Notes: generated from the letters alone by a model not told the origin. 6,327 nt of DNA from Rhodocyclales bacterium (GCA_021413665.1 JAIOPW010000357.1:1-6327), one strand, 5' to 3'; positions 1-5,913 are shown, counted from the first letter of the stretch. Program-made: numbers and translations.

Positions 1-36
1 CTGGTCAAGCAATCGGCGGCGAAGAAGGCTGCCTGA
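1..36 (+). CDS. rpsP: 30S ribosomal protein S16, C-terminal end (partial)
   Basis: The window opens in a reading frame that gives 11 residues (LVKQSAAKKAA) and a TGA stop at 34-36. The Ala/Lys-rich tail resembles the variable C-terminus of S16, a small-subunit protein that binds 16S rRNA early in 30S assembly. The tail alone would not identify it. The call rests mainly on context, because the next gene, 5 nt downstream, is rimM followed by trmD and rplS, and rpsP is the first gene of this operon in most Proteobacteria. The start, the RNA-binding core and the operon promoter lie outside the window. Confidence 0.75.
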   Translation: MVKQSAAKKAA

Positions 37-41
37 ATCGC

Positions 42-548
42 ATGATTGTGCTGGGGCGCATAGTCGCCCCGTTCGGGGTCAATGGCTGGTTGCGGGTGCA
101 CCCCTTTGGCGATGACCCCGAAGCCTGGCGGAAAATGCCGCGGTGGTGGCTCTCCGCGGATGTCAATGCTCCAGCCGAAAGCTGGAAAGCGTGCGGTCTA
201 GAAGGGCTCAAGCTGCACGGCGACGGTGTCGTGGCCAAGCTTGCCGGCATCGATGACCGGGATGCATCCGAGGCGCTGGGCAGTTGTTATTTCGGTGCGC
301 CGCGCGAGGCCCTGCCGGCGCCGGTGAAAGATGAATACTACTGGGCTGACCTGGTCGGCCTGGCTGTGGTGAATGAGCAAGACCAGCCTTTGGGTCGCGT
401 CAGGTCCTTGCTTGAGACAGGCGCAAACGAAGTGCTGGTGGTAGCCGACGGAGAACGTGAGCGGTTGGTACCCTTCGTCGAACATGTAGTCAAGGCGGTG
501 AATGTAGCGGGAGGAGTGATCCGCGTCGATTGGGATTCTGACTGGTGA
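42..548 (+). CDS. rimM: Ribosome maturation factor RimM (16S rRNA processing)
   Basis: RimM binds S19 in the head of the 30S subunit and helps late 16S rRNA maturation. The 168-residue product has the usual family length and both domains. The N-terminal beta-barrel opens with the signature GRIVAPFGVNGWLRV (residues 5-19). The C-terminal PRC-barrel starts around residue 97 with the typical E-Y-Y-W-x-D-L-V-G-L segment (98-107), followed by GANEVLVV (127-134) and RLVPFVEHVV (141-150). The ATG at 42 is 5 nt after the rpsP stop and puts the GRIV motif at the normal distance from the N-terminus. No good Shine-Dalgarno sequence sits at the right distance, so translation probably depends on coupling to rpsP. 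The TGA stop overlaps the GTG start of trmD by four bases (GTGA). Confidence 0.96.
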   Translation: MIVLGRIVAPFGVNGWLRVHPFGDDPEAWRKMPRWWLSADVNAPAESWKACGLEGLKLHGDGVVAKLAGIDDRDASEALGSCYFGAPREALPAPVKDEYYWADLVGLAVVNEQDQPLGRVRSLLETGANEVLVVADGERERLVPFVEHVVKAVNVAGGVIRVDWDSDW

Positions 549-1288
549 GCCTGCGCTTCGATGTCATCACGCTGTTTCCCGAGATGTTCGCGGCGCTGAC
601 GGCATCGGGTATCACCCGGCGTGCACTGGAAAGGGGACTGTGGCAGATCGAATGCTGGAATCCGCGGCAATGGACGCAGGATGTGCATCGGACGGTGGAT
701 GACCGGCCTTACGGCGGCGGCCCCGGAATGGTGATGATGGCATCACCGCTGGAACAGGCGATAGCCGCCGCAAAAGTCGGCACCGGCGGTACGGCGAAAG
801 TGATCTGCCTTTCGCCGCAAGGCAGGCGGATCGACCAGCGGCGCGTGGTTGAACTGGCGGCAAGCGACGGCGCGATTCTGCTCTGCGGCCGCTACGAAGG
901 AATCGACGAGCGGCTGATGGAGCGTTGCGTGGATGAGGAATTGTCGCTGGGCGATTTTGTTTTGTCCGGTGGCGAACTGGCGGCGATGGCTTTGATGGAT
1001 GCCTGCATCAGGCAATTGCCGGGTGCGTTGAATGATGAGGCTTCGGCCATGGAGGATTCCTTTGCCGCCGGCCTGCTGGATTGTCCGCACTACACGCGGC
1101 CTGAGATTTACGAAGGACGTGCGGTGCCGGATGTTTTGCTCTCCGGCAACCATGAAAGAATCCGGCGCTGGCGCCTGAAACAGGCGCTGGGACGGACGTG
1201 GCAACGACGCCCGGATCTGTTGGAAACGAGGGTGTTGAGTAGTGAAGAGGCCGACCTCCTGGATGAGTTCAGGCGGGAAGGCAATTAG
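545..1288 (+). CDS. trmD: tRNA (guanine-N1-)-methyltransferase TrmD
   Basis: TrmD methylates N1 of G37, 3' of the anticodon in tRNAs reading CUN, CCN and CGG, using S-adenosylmethionine, and so prevents +1 frameshifts. The 247-residue protein has the SPOUT trefoil-knot signatures: YGGGPGMVM (56-64), LCGRYEGID (113-121), SLGDFVLSGGELAAM (134-148), and the C-terminal PHYTRPEIYEG (181-191) and LLSGNHERIRRWR (198-210). Asp171 in the A-M-E-D-S-F segment matches the general-base aspartate (Asp169 in E. coli numbering, from memory). The start is GTG at 545, inside the rimM stop codon, which gives the canonical N-terminus SLRFDVITLFPEMF. There is no clear ribosome binding site, so re-initiation after rimM is likely. 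In E. coli, RimM and TrmD are made at much lower levels than the flanking ribosomal proteins; the weak initiation signals here fit that pattern. Confidence 0.98.
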   Translation: MSLRFDVITLFPEMFAALTASGITRRALERGLWQIECWNPRQWTQDVHRTVDDRPYGGGPGMVMMASPLEQAIAAAKVGTGGTAKVICLSPQGRRIDQRRVVELAASDGAILLCGRYEGIDERLMERCVDEELSLGDFVLSGGELAAMALMDACIRQLPGALNDEASAMEDSFAAGLLDCPHYTRPEIYEGRAVPDVLLSGNHERIRRWRLKQALGRTWQRRPDLLETRVLSSEEADLLDEFRREGN

Positions 1289-1377
1289 AAACTGCACGCA
1301 TCAGGACGGCGATTCGTTCCTGCTCTGTGCGCAAGGTTGGCGAGTGTCATTCGCAGCCATAAATGATGGAGAAATGC
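1289..1377 (+). other. trmD-rplS intergenic leader with a two-part hairpin
   Basis: This 89-nt gap is the largest spacing inside the operon. It can fold into a hairpin: GCAC (1294-1297) pairs with GTGC (1327-1330), then across an internal loop CAGGA (1302-1306) pairs with TCCTG (1318-1322). No U-run follows, so it does not look like a terminator. I found no convincing sigma-70 promoter. The rplS ribosome binding site lies at its 3' end. A role in mRNA processing or in setting the higher rplS output is possible but is inference. Confidence 0.4.
1368..1371 (+). promoter_or_regulatory. Ribosome binding site that fixes the rplS start
   Basis: GGAG lies 6 nt upstream of the ATG at 1378. Two further in-frame ATGs at 1363 and 1366 lie before or within this element and would add MMEKC to the protein. 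The position of GGAG and the conserved L19 N-terminus both point to 1378. This is the only clear Shine-Dalgarno sequence seen in the operon, consistent with strong translation of a ribosomal protein. Confidence 0.7.
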
Positions 1378-1740
1378 ATGGACCTGATTCAGCAACTTGA
1401 AACCGAAGAAATCGCGCGCCTGGGCAAGACCATTCCCCAGTTCGCTCCCGGCGATACCGTGATCGTGAATGTGAATGTGGTCGAAGGCGACCGCAAGCGT
1501 GTCCAGGCCTTCGAAGGCGTGGTGATCGCCAAGCGCAATCGCGGCCTCAACTCGAACTTCATCGTGCGCAAGATTTCCTCGGGCGAGGGCGTCGAGCGTA
1601 CCTTCCAGACCTATTCGCCGCTGATTGCCAGCGTCGAGGTCAAGCGTCGCGGCGATGTTCGTCGCGCCAAGCTTTACTACCTGCGCGATCGTTCCGGCAA
1701 GTCGGCACGCATTAAAGAGAAGCTCACACGCAAGGCCTGA
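1378..1740 (+). CDS. rplS: 50S ribosomal protein L19
   Basis: L19 sits at the 30S-50S interface of the ribosome. The 120-residue product is close to the usual length of about 115. It starts with the family pattern MDLIQQLETEEI, followed by IPQFAPGDTVIVNV (19-32), the conserved RVQAFEGVVIAKRNRG (41-56), FIVRKISSGEGVERTF (61-76) and the basic C-terminal segment VKRRGDVRRAKLYYLRDRSGK (split as VKRRGDVRR 88-96 and AKLYYLRDRSGK 97-108). The start at 1378 was chosen over 1363 and 1366 because of the GGAG element 6 nt upstream and the family N-terminus. It is the last gene of the operon, and a strong hairpin begins 21 nt after its TGA stop. Confidence 0.98.
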   Translation: MDLIQQLETEEIARLGKTIPQFAPGDTVIVNVNVVEGDRKRVQAFEGVVIAKRNRGLNSNFIVRKISSGEGVERTFQTYSPLIASVEVKRRGDVRRAKLYYLRDRSGKSARIKEKLTRKA

Positions 1741-1761
1741 TCGCCTGCAACGCAAGTACAA

Positions 1762-1800
1762 CGGGCCGCCCGGATTGCTCCGGGCGGCCCGCTTTGCTTT
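1762..1800. terminator. Rho-independent terminator, shared by convergent operons
   Basis: CGGGCCGCCCGG (1762-1773) and CCGGGCGGCCCG (1780-1791) form a perfect 12-bp GC-rich stem with a 6-nt loop (ATTGCT). On the + strand it is followed by CTTTGCTTT, an interrupted U-tract. On the minus strand the hairpin is followed by TTGTACTT, a weaker tract. It lies 21 nt from the rplS stop (1740) and 21 nt from the folE2 stop (1813), so it probably ends both transcripts, more efficiently for rplS. Confidence 0.9.
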
Positions 1801-1812
1801 GGTGTCGGCCGC

Positions 1813-2637
1813 TCAGTAGCGCTTCTTGTTGCACTCGATCAGCGCGTAGGCCGAGTGGTTGTGGATGGACTCGAAGTTTTCGCTCTCGACCACGTAGGCG
1901 TCGATGCGCGGGTCGGCGTTGAGGGCGCCGGCAACGTCGCGCACGAGGTCCTCGACGAACTTCGGGTTGTCGTAGGCGCGTTCCGTGACGTACTTCTCGT
2001 CAGGGCGCTTGAGCAGGCCGTAGAGTTCGCAGGAGGCCTGGGTCTCGGCCATGCGCACGATGTCTTCGATCCACACCAACTGGTTGGTGGTGGCGGTGAT
2101 CGTCACGTGCGAGCGCTGGTTGTGTGCGCCGCGCTCCGAAATCTTCTTCGAGCAGGGACACAGGCTGGTGACAGGGACGATGACCTTGATGGTCTGCCGG
2201 TAACGGCCACCTTCGACGATCTCGCCGATGAAGGTCACTTCGTAGTCCATCAGGCTCTTGACCCCGGAGACCGGCGCAATCTTGTTGATGAAGTAGGGAA
2301 AGCTCATTTCGAGGTGGCCGGTCGCCGCCTCGAGGCGCGCGACCATTTCCCGCAGCATGGTCTCGAAGCTCTCCACCGAGATCTCCTCGTCGTGGGAGTT
2401 CAGGATTTCGACAAAGCGCGACATGTGGGTGCCCTTGAAGTTATGGGGCAAGCCGACATACATGTTGAAGGTGGCGATGGTGTGACGCACGCCACCGCTC
2501 TTGTCCAGCACCTTGAAAGGATGGCGGATGTCCTTGATGCCGACTTTGTTGATCGGCAACTGGCGCGAATCGGCACTGTTCTGGACGTCTGCGATGACGG
2601 TTTTCTCGGGTGGAGCCATGGGATCCCTGCAATTCAT
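1813..2637 (-). CDS. folE2: GTP cyclohydrolase FolE2 (type IB, COG1469)
   Basis: FolE2 converts GTP to 7,8-dihydroneopterin triphosphate, the first step towards tetrahydrofolate and, in many bacteria, queuosine. It is the alternative to zinc-dependent FolE and can use other metals. The 274-residue product carries the family hallmarks: LPINKVGIKDIRHP (27-40), KGTHMSRFVE (69-78), VTSLCPCSKKISERGAHNQRSH (split as VTSLCPCSK 156-164 and RGAHNQRSH 169-177), GLLKRPDEKYVTE (207-219) and ESENFESIHNHSAYA (251-265). Cys160 and His172 keep the 12-residue spacing of the metal-site Cys and His described for the Neisseria enzyme. The start is uncertain: ATG at 2637 has GAG 7 nt upstream, and ATG at 2619 (268 residues) has AGGG 5 nt upstream. 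The open frame extends back to a TTG at 2703, but that overlaps the dxs stop and lies in the putative promoter. No canonical Zur box was recognised nearby. Confidence 0.96.
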   Translation of the reverse strand: MNCRDPMAPPEKTVIADVQNSADSRQLPINKVGIKDIRHPFKVLDKSGGVRHTIATFNMYVGLPHNFKGTHMSRFVEILNSHDEEISVESFETMLREMVARLEAATGHLEMSFPYFINKIAPVSGVKSLMDYEVTFIGEIVEGGRYRQTIKVIVPVTSLCPCSKKISERGAHNQRSHVTITATTNQLVWIEDIVRMAETQASCELYGLLKRPDEKYVTERAYDNPKFVEDLVRDVAGALNADPRIDAYVVESENFESIHNHSAYALIECNKKRY

Positions 2638-2673
2638 GTCGGTTCTCGATGGTGGGGTGATGATTCGGTACCC

Positions 2674-2703
2674 ACTATACCAGTATCCGACGGATTTACT
2701 CAA
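2674..2703 (-). promoter_or_regulatory. Putative sigma-70 promoter for folE2, overlapping the dxs stop codon
   Basis: On the minus strand, TTGAGT (2703-2698) and TATAGT (2679-2674) are separated by 18 bp, and TGG directly before the -10 makes it an extended -10 (TGGTATAGT). Transcription would start near 2667, leaving about 30 nt of leader to the ATG at 2637. The -35 overlaps the TGA stop of dxs (2702-2700). GGTA/TACC half-sites (2667-2670 and 2678-2681) surround the -10, but they are too short to call an operator. Confidence 0.6.
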
Positions 2704-4562
2704 CTATTATTTGCGGCACCAAGTTTCTCGTTCACGCTGCGTACGATCCCGGTATCGTCGAGGCCGGCTTCCACCAGCAACAGGGCTGAGTCGCCGTGGT
2801 CGATGAAGCGGTCCGGCAAGCCTAGGCGCAACAGCCTAGTGTTCAGGCCCGCCGCCTCCAGGGCGCGGGCGACTTCCGCACCGGCGCCACCGATCAAGGC
2901 GTTTTCCTCGATGCTCACCAGCAGCTCGTGGCTTTCCGCGAGTTGGCGGATCAGCCCGGCATCGATGGGCTTGACGAAGCGCATGTTGGCCACGGTGGCA
3001 TCGAGCGCTTCGCCCGCCTTGAGCGCCGGTGCCAGCATGGCGCCAAAGGCCAGGAGTGCCACGCGCCGGCCCTGCCGCCGTACTTCGCCCCGACCCAGGG
3101 CCAGAGTGCCGAACCCGGGTTCGATTGCCGCCCCAGGGCCGCTACCGCGCGGGTAGCGTACGGCACTGGGGCCATCGAGCGTGAGTGCGGTGGAAAGCAT
3201 CTTGCGACATTCGTTCTCGTCGCTCGGTGCCATCACTACCATGTTCGGGATGCAGCTCAGGTAGGAAAGGTCGAAGGCGCCGTTATGCGTTGCGCCGTCA
3301 GCGCCGACCAGTCCGCCGAGATCTATGGCGAACACCACCGGCAGGTTCTGCAGTGCGATGTCGTGGATCAGCTGGTCGTAGGCGCGCTGGAGAAAGGTCG
3401 AATAGATCGCCACTACCGGGCGCATGCCCTCGCAGGCCAGGCCGCCGGCGAAGGTCACAGCGTGCTGCTCGGCGATGCCGACATCGAAGTAGCGTTGGGG
3501 GAACTCGTTGGCGAAGCGCACCATGCCGGAGCCTTCGCGCATGGCAGGTGTGATGCCGACCAGTCGCGGGTCAGCCTGTGCCTGATCGCATAGCCAGTCG
3601 CCAAATACCTGCGTGTAGGTCAGCCGGCCGGAGCCCTTGGCCTGCTCGATGCCGTTCGCGGCATCGAACTTTCCGACGCCGTGGTAGAGGATGGGGTCGG
3701 CTTCGGCAAGTTTGTAGCCCTGTCCCTTTCTGGTGATGACATGGAGGAATTGCGGGCCCTTCAGCTTGCGCAGGTTTTGCAGGGTCGGAATCAGTGCATC
3801 GAGGTCATGGCCGTCAATGGGGCCGATGTAGTTGAAACCGAGTTCTTCGAACAGCGTGCCCGGCGAAATCATGCCCTTGACGTGCTCCTCGACCCGATTG
3901 GCAAACTGCAGCACATTGGGCATCGAGGCGAGCACCTTTTCGCCGGCCCGGCGGGCGGCATTGAAGGTGCCCCCGGACAGAAGGCGCGCCAGATACTTGT
4001 TGAGCGCACCCACCGGAGGCGAGATCGACATGTCATTGTCGTTAAGGATCACCAGCAGGTTGGCATCCATTACACCGGCGTTGTTGAGGGCCTCGAAGGC
4101 CTGCCCGGCCGACATTGCACCGTCGCCGATGATGGCGGCCACGCGACGCTCCTCGCCCCTGTTCCGGGCGGCAACCGCCATGCCCAGCGCGGCCGAGATC
4201 GACGTCGATGAATGGCCGACGCCGAAGGTGTCGTACTTGCTCTCTATGCGGCGCGGAAAGCCGGAAACGCCATCCTTCATGCGCAGGCGCTCCATCCCCG
4301 GGCGCCTTCCGGTCAATGCCTTGTGCGGATAGGTCTGGTGTCCGACGTCCCAGACCAGGCGATCCTCCGGCGTGTCAAACACGTAATGCAGCGCGACCGT
4401 GAGTTCCACCGTGCCGAGGTTGGAGGACAGATGTCCCCCGGTTTTTGATACCGACTCCAGAAGGAAGGCTCGCAGTTCGTCCGCCACCTGGGGCAGTTGG
4501 TCACGTTCCAGCGCGCGCAGATCGGTCGGGGAAGTGATTTTGTCGAGCAGTGGATGGTTCAT
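2700..4562 (-). CDS. dxs: 1-deoxy-D-xylulose-5-phosphate synthase
   Basis: Dxs is the thiamin-diphosphate enzyme that joins pyruvate and glyceraldehyde 3-phosphate to give DXP, the entry to the MEP isoprenoid pathway and a precursor for thiamin and pyridoxal. The 620-residue protein has full family length. Visible sites: GGHLSSNLG with His44; WDVGHQTYPHK (71-81); the ThDP motif GDGAMSAGQAFEALNNAG (146-163) ending in NDN (174-176); His294 in LYHGVGKFD; Glu365 in GIAEQHA; Tyr387; Asp422 and His426 in GADGATHNGAFDLSY; PRG with Arg472. Numbering runs 5 behind E. coli (H49, H299, E370, Y392, D427, H431). One key residue differs: FAIDLGGLVG (411-420) has Leu415 where E. coli has Arg420 of the DRAG motif. 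The ATG at 4562 shares its A with the ispA TGA (TGATG), so coupled translation is likely. An upstream extension of the frame to 4865 is only ispA read in another frame. Confidence 0.98.
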   Translation of the reverse strand: MNHPLLDKITSPTDLRALERDQLPQVADELRAFLLESVSKTGGHLSSNLGTVELTVALHYVFDTPEDRLVWDVGHQTYPHKALTGRRPGMERLRMKDGVSGFPRRIESKYDTFGVGHSSTSISAALGMAVAARNRGEERRVAAIIGDGAMSAGQAFEALNNAGVMDANLLVILNDNDMSISPPVGALNKYLARLLSGGTFNAARRAGEKVLASMPNVLQFANRVEEHVKGMISPGTLFEELGFNYIGPIDGHDLDALIPTLQNLRKLKGPQFLHVITRKGQGYKLAEADPILYHGVGKFDAANGIEQAKGSGRLTYTQVFGDWLCDQAQADPRLVGITPAMREGSGMVRFANEFPQRYFDVGIAEQHAVTFAGGLACEGMRPVVAIYSTFLQRAYDQLIHDIALQNLPVVFAIDLGGLVGADGATHNGAFDLSYLSCIPNMVVMAPSDENECRKMLSTALTLDGPSAVRYPRGSGPGAAIEPGFGTLALGRGEVRRQGRRVALLAFGAMLAPALKAGEALDATVANMRFVKPIDAGLIRQLAESHELLVSIEENALIGGAGAEVARALEAAGLNTRLLRLGLPDRFIDHGDSALLLVEAGLDDTGIVRSVNEKLGAANNS

Positions 4563-5446
4563 CAGAAAGTTCGCTCGACGATGAAGTCGGCAAGTTCGTG
4601 CAGGCGCGAGGCAGTCTCGCCAAAAGGGGTCAATGCCGTATGGGCATCCTGTCGCAGTTTTCCCGCCATCACCTTGGCTTCGCTCAAACCGAGGATATTG
4701 ACATAGGTCGGCTTGTTTTGCGCGGCATCCTTGCCTGCTGTCTTGCCCAGCGTCGCGGTGCTTGCCTCGGTGTCGAGAATATCGTCGACCACCTGGAACA
4801 GCAGCCCGATGCGGTTGGCGAACCGTCCGAGATGATCGAGGCCTTCCGGTGTGGCTTCGCCGCAATGGGCACCGAGCAGCACCGCGGAGCGGATAAGCGC
4901 GCCGGTCTTGTGAATATGCATGAACTCCAGTTCGCTGATCGTCAGTTGCTGGCCGACGGCGGCCAGGTCGATGGCCTGGCCACCGGCCATGCCGCGGGAC
5001 CCGGAGGCGGTTGCCAGCAAATGCAGCATGTCGAGTTGTCGCGCAGGGCTTACGCCAGGCAAGCGATTCGATAGTGTCTGGAAAGCTTGTGCTTGTAGCG
5101 CGTCGCCCACCAGCAGTGCAGTTGCTTCATCGAACTCGACATGGCAGGTCGGCTTTCCGCGACGCAAAACGTCGTCATCCATGCACGGCAGGTCGTCATG
5201 CGCGAGCGAATAGGCGTGGATCAGTTCCACGGCGACCGCTGGCGCGTCCAGCAAGGCGCCGTCCGCGCCAAAGACCGAGCCCGCCGCATGGCACAGCAGG
5301 GGGCGGACGCGCTTGCCGCCACCCAGTACGGCGTAGCGCATCGCCTCATGCAAGCGCGAGGGAGCAATTCCGGATGGCGGCAAGGCGGCGTCCAGGGCTG
5401 CTTCGGTGCGTTGCTGGATGCCGGACATCCAGGTCGAAAAGTTCAT
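4562..5446 (-). CDS. ispA: Farnesyl diphosphate synthase (polyprenyl synthetase family)
   Basis: IspA condenses isopentenyl diphosphate with dimethylallyl diphosphate and then geranyl diphosphate to make farnesyl diphosphate, the C15 precursor of undecaprenyl lipid carriers, quinone side chains and any hopanoids. The 294-residue length suits short-chain bacterial synthases. Motifs in order: LGGGKRVRPLL (41-51), the first aspartate-rich motif DDLPCMDDD (84-92) followed by LRRGKPTCH (94-102), GDALQAQAF (114-122), GGQAIDL (155-161), HKTGALI (179-185), and the second aspartate-rich motif FQVVDDILD (217-225) followed by LGKTAGKD (233-240). HAYSLAHDDLP upstream of the first motif is typical of the bacterial (type II) FPP synthase group. 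The ATG at 5446 is 7 nt after the xseB stop, with GAG 6 nt upstream overlapping that stop. Its own stop overlaps the dxs start. Confidence 0.96.
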   Translation of the reverse strand: MNFSTWMSGIQQRTEAALDAALPPSGIAPSRLHEAMRYAVLGGGKRVRPLLCHAAGSVFGADGALLDAPAVAVELIHAYSLAHDDLPCMDDDVLRRGKPTCHVEFDEATALLVGDALQAQAFQTLSNRLPGVSPARQLDMLHLLATASGSRGMAGGQAIDLAAVGQQLTISELEFMHIHKTGALIRSAVLLGAHCGEATPEGLDHLGRFANRIGLLFQVVDDILDTEASTATLGKTAGKDAAQNKPTYVNILGLSEAKVMAGKLRQDAHTALTPFGETASRLHELADFIVERTF

Positions 5447-5453
5447 GAGTGTC

Positions 5454-5729
5454 TCAACCCGCCTTTTCGCTGTCAGCGTCCGGTTGGAAGCCGCGCAATC
5501 CGGCGGCGTCGAGAATGCTTACCTGCTGCTCCGCCGCTGTCAGGGTGTCCTGACATTGGCGCAACAGTGCCACGCCGCGCTTGTATGCGTCCAGCGCATC
5601 CTGCAAGGGCATTTGGCCCGCTTCCATGGCGACGACGATACCCTCCAGTTCCTTGAGGGCGCTTTCAAACGAAAGAGGTGTCGCGTTTCCTGAATCGGTG
5701 TCGGGAGGAGTATTCGAGGTAGTGGCCAT
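5454..5729 (-). CDS. xseB: Exodeoxyribonuclease VII small subunit
   Basis: XseB associates with the large subunit XseA to form exonuclease VII, which degrades single-stranded DNA from both ends. The 91-residue protein has the family core SFESALKELEGIVVAMEAG (20-38), then Q-M-P-L-Q-D-A-L-D-A-Y-K-R-G-V-A-L-L (39-56), a helical region reading on into CQDTLTAAEQQV (58-69). An N-terminal stretch of about 18 residues rich in Thr, Ser, Asp and Pro precedes the domain and looks disordered. The ATG at 5729 has AAGG (5741-5738) 8 nt upstream. It is the first gene of the minus-strand xseB-ispA-dxs cluster, a common order in Proteobacteria, and xseA is not in the window. A promoter candidate lies about 40 nt upstream. 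Confidence 0.93.
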   Translation of the reverse strand: MATTSNTPPDTDSGNATPLSFESALKELEGIVVAMEAGQMPLQDALDAYKRGVALLRQCQDTLTAAEQQVSILDAAGLRGFQPDADSEKAG

Positions 5730-5778
5730 GTGTGAAGCCTTGGCCGGAAGCGGTGACCAGCGGCAAGGGAAAAGCGTA

Positions 5779-5808
5779 AAAATAGCCTAAGGTGCGCCCT
5801 CCGGTCAA
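5779..5808 (-). promoter_or_regulatory. Putative sigma-70 promoter for xseB-ispA-dxs
   Basis: Read on the minus strand, TTGACC (5808-5803, five of six bases match TTGACA) is followed after 18 bp by TATTTT (5784-5779). Transcription would begin near 5772, giving a leader of about 42 nt that contains AAGG at 5741-5738. This is the best promoter match in the divergent region and the natural candidate for the isoprenoid cluster. Confidence 0.55.
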
Positions 5809-5814
5809 ATTGGC

Positions 5815-5820
5815 TACAAT
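5815..5820 (+). promoter_or_regulatory. Possible -10 element for the divergent Rieske gene
   Basis: TACAAT on the + strand matches TATAAT in five of six positions. No good -35 lies 16-18 bp upstream (the region reads about GTGCGC), so an activator or another sigma factor might be needed. Any RNA polymerase bound here would cover the -35 of the minus-strand promoter at 5803-5808. The leader to the ATG at 5914 would be about 87 nt. Confidence 0.3.
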
Positions 5821-5862
5821 TGCGCGGCTGGTTTTTCCGCCGGTTTGTCTGTCCTGACGGTC

Positions 5863-5895
5863 GTTTCCGTCCGTTTCCGGTTTCCGGGTAAACCC
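5863..5895 (+). repeat. GTTTCC direct repeats and a small inverted repeat in the Rieske gene leader
   Basis: GTTTCC occurs at 5863-5868, 5873-5878 and 5880-5885. The first two lie in the longer match CGTTTCCG and start 10 bp apart, about one helical turn. The third is followed by GGGTAAACCC (5886-5895), a GGGT/ACCC inverted repeat. The cluster sits downstream of the possible -10 and just upstream of the ribosome binding site, so it would be in the mRNA leader. It could be an operator or chance pyrimidine-rich repetition. Confidence 0.35.
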
Positions 5896-5899
5896 TCTT

Positions 5900-5904
5900 G
5901 GAGG
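5900..5904 (+). promoter_or_regulatory. Ribosome binding site of the Rieske gene
   Basis: GGAGG lies 9 nt upstream of the ATG at 5914. It is a near-consensus Shine-Dalgarno sequence and supports this start for the truncated gene. Confidence 0.7.
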
Positions 5905-5913
5905 TTGGGAATC

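Noticed and set aside
743..1297. A 184-codon open frame antisense to trmD
   Set aside because: It is the mirror of a well-supported gene, has no ribosome binding site or domain signature, and ends opposite conserved TrmD motifs.
1337..1365. A possible promoter for rplS (TTGGCG-17 bp-TAAATG)
   Set aside because: The -10 matches only three of six bases, and the transcript would start within or after the GGAG ribosome binding site.
2667..2681. A Zur-type operator at folE2
   Set aside because: Only 4-bp arms (GGTA/TACC) are present, and the usual longer AT-rich palindrome is absent.
2638..2703. A longer FolE2 starting at the TTG at 2703
   Set aside because: It would overlap the dxs stop, lies inside the putative promoter, and gives an N-terminus unlike FolE2. 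The ATGs at 2637 and 2619 fit better.
1855..3156. A 433-codon open frame on the + strand, antisense to folE2 and the 3' end of dxs
   Set aside because: Its peptide is rich in Val, Asp, Gly, Ala and Arg with no recognisable domain, and it lies opposite two clearly identified genes. Long antisense frames are expected in GC-rich coding DNA with strong third-position bias.
4563..4865. Extension of the dxs frame upstream of 4562, adding about 100 residues
   Set aside because: The extra stretch is Arg/Pro/Ser-rich, unlike any Dxs, and is the ispA coding region in another frame. The protein from 4562 has the canonical N-terminus and the same length as the E. coli enzyme.
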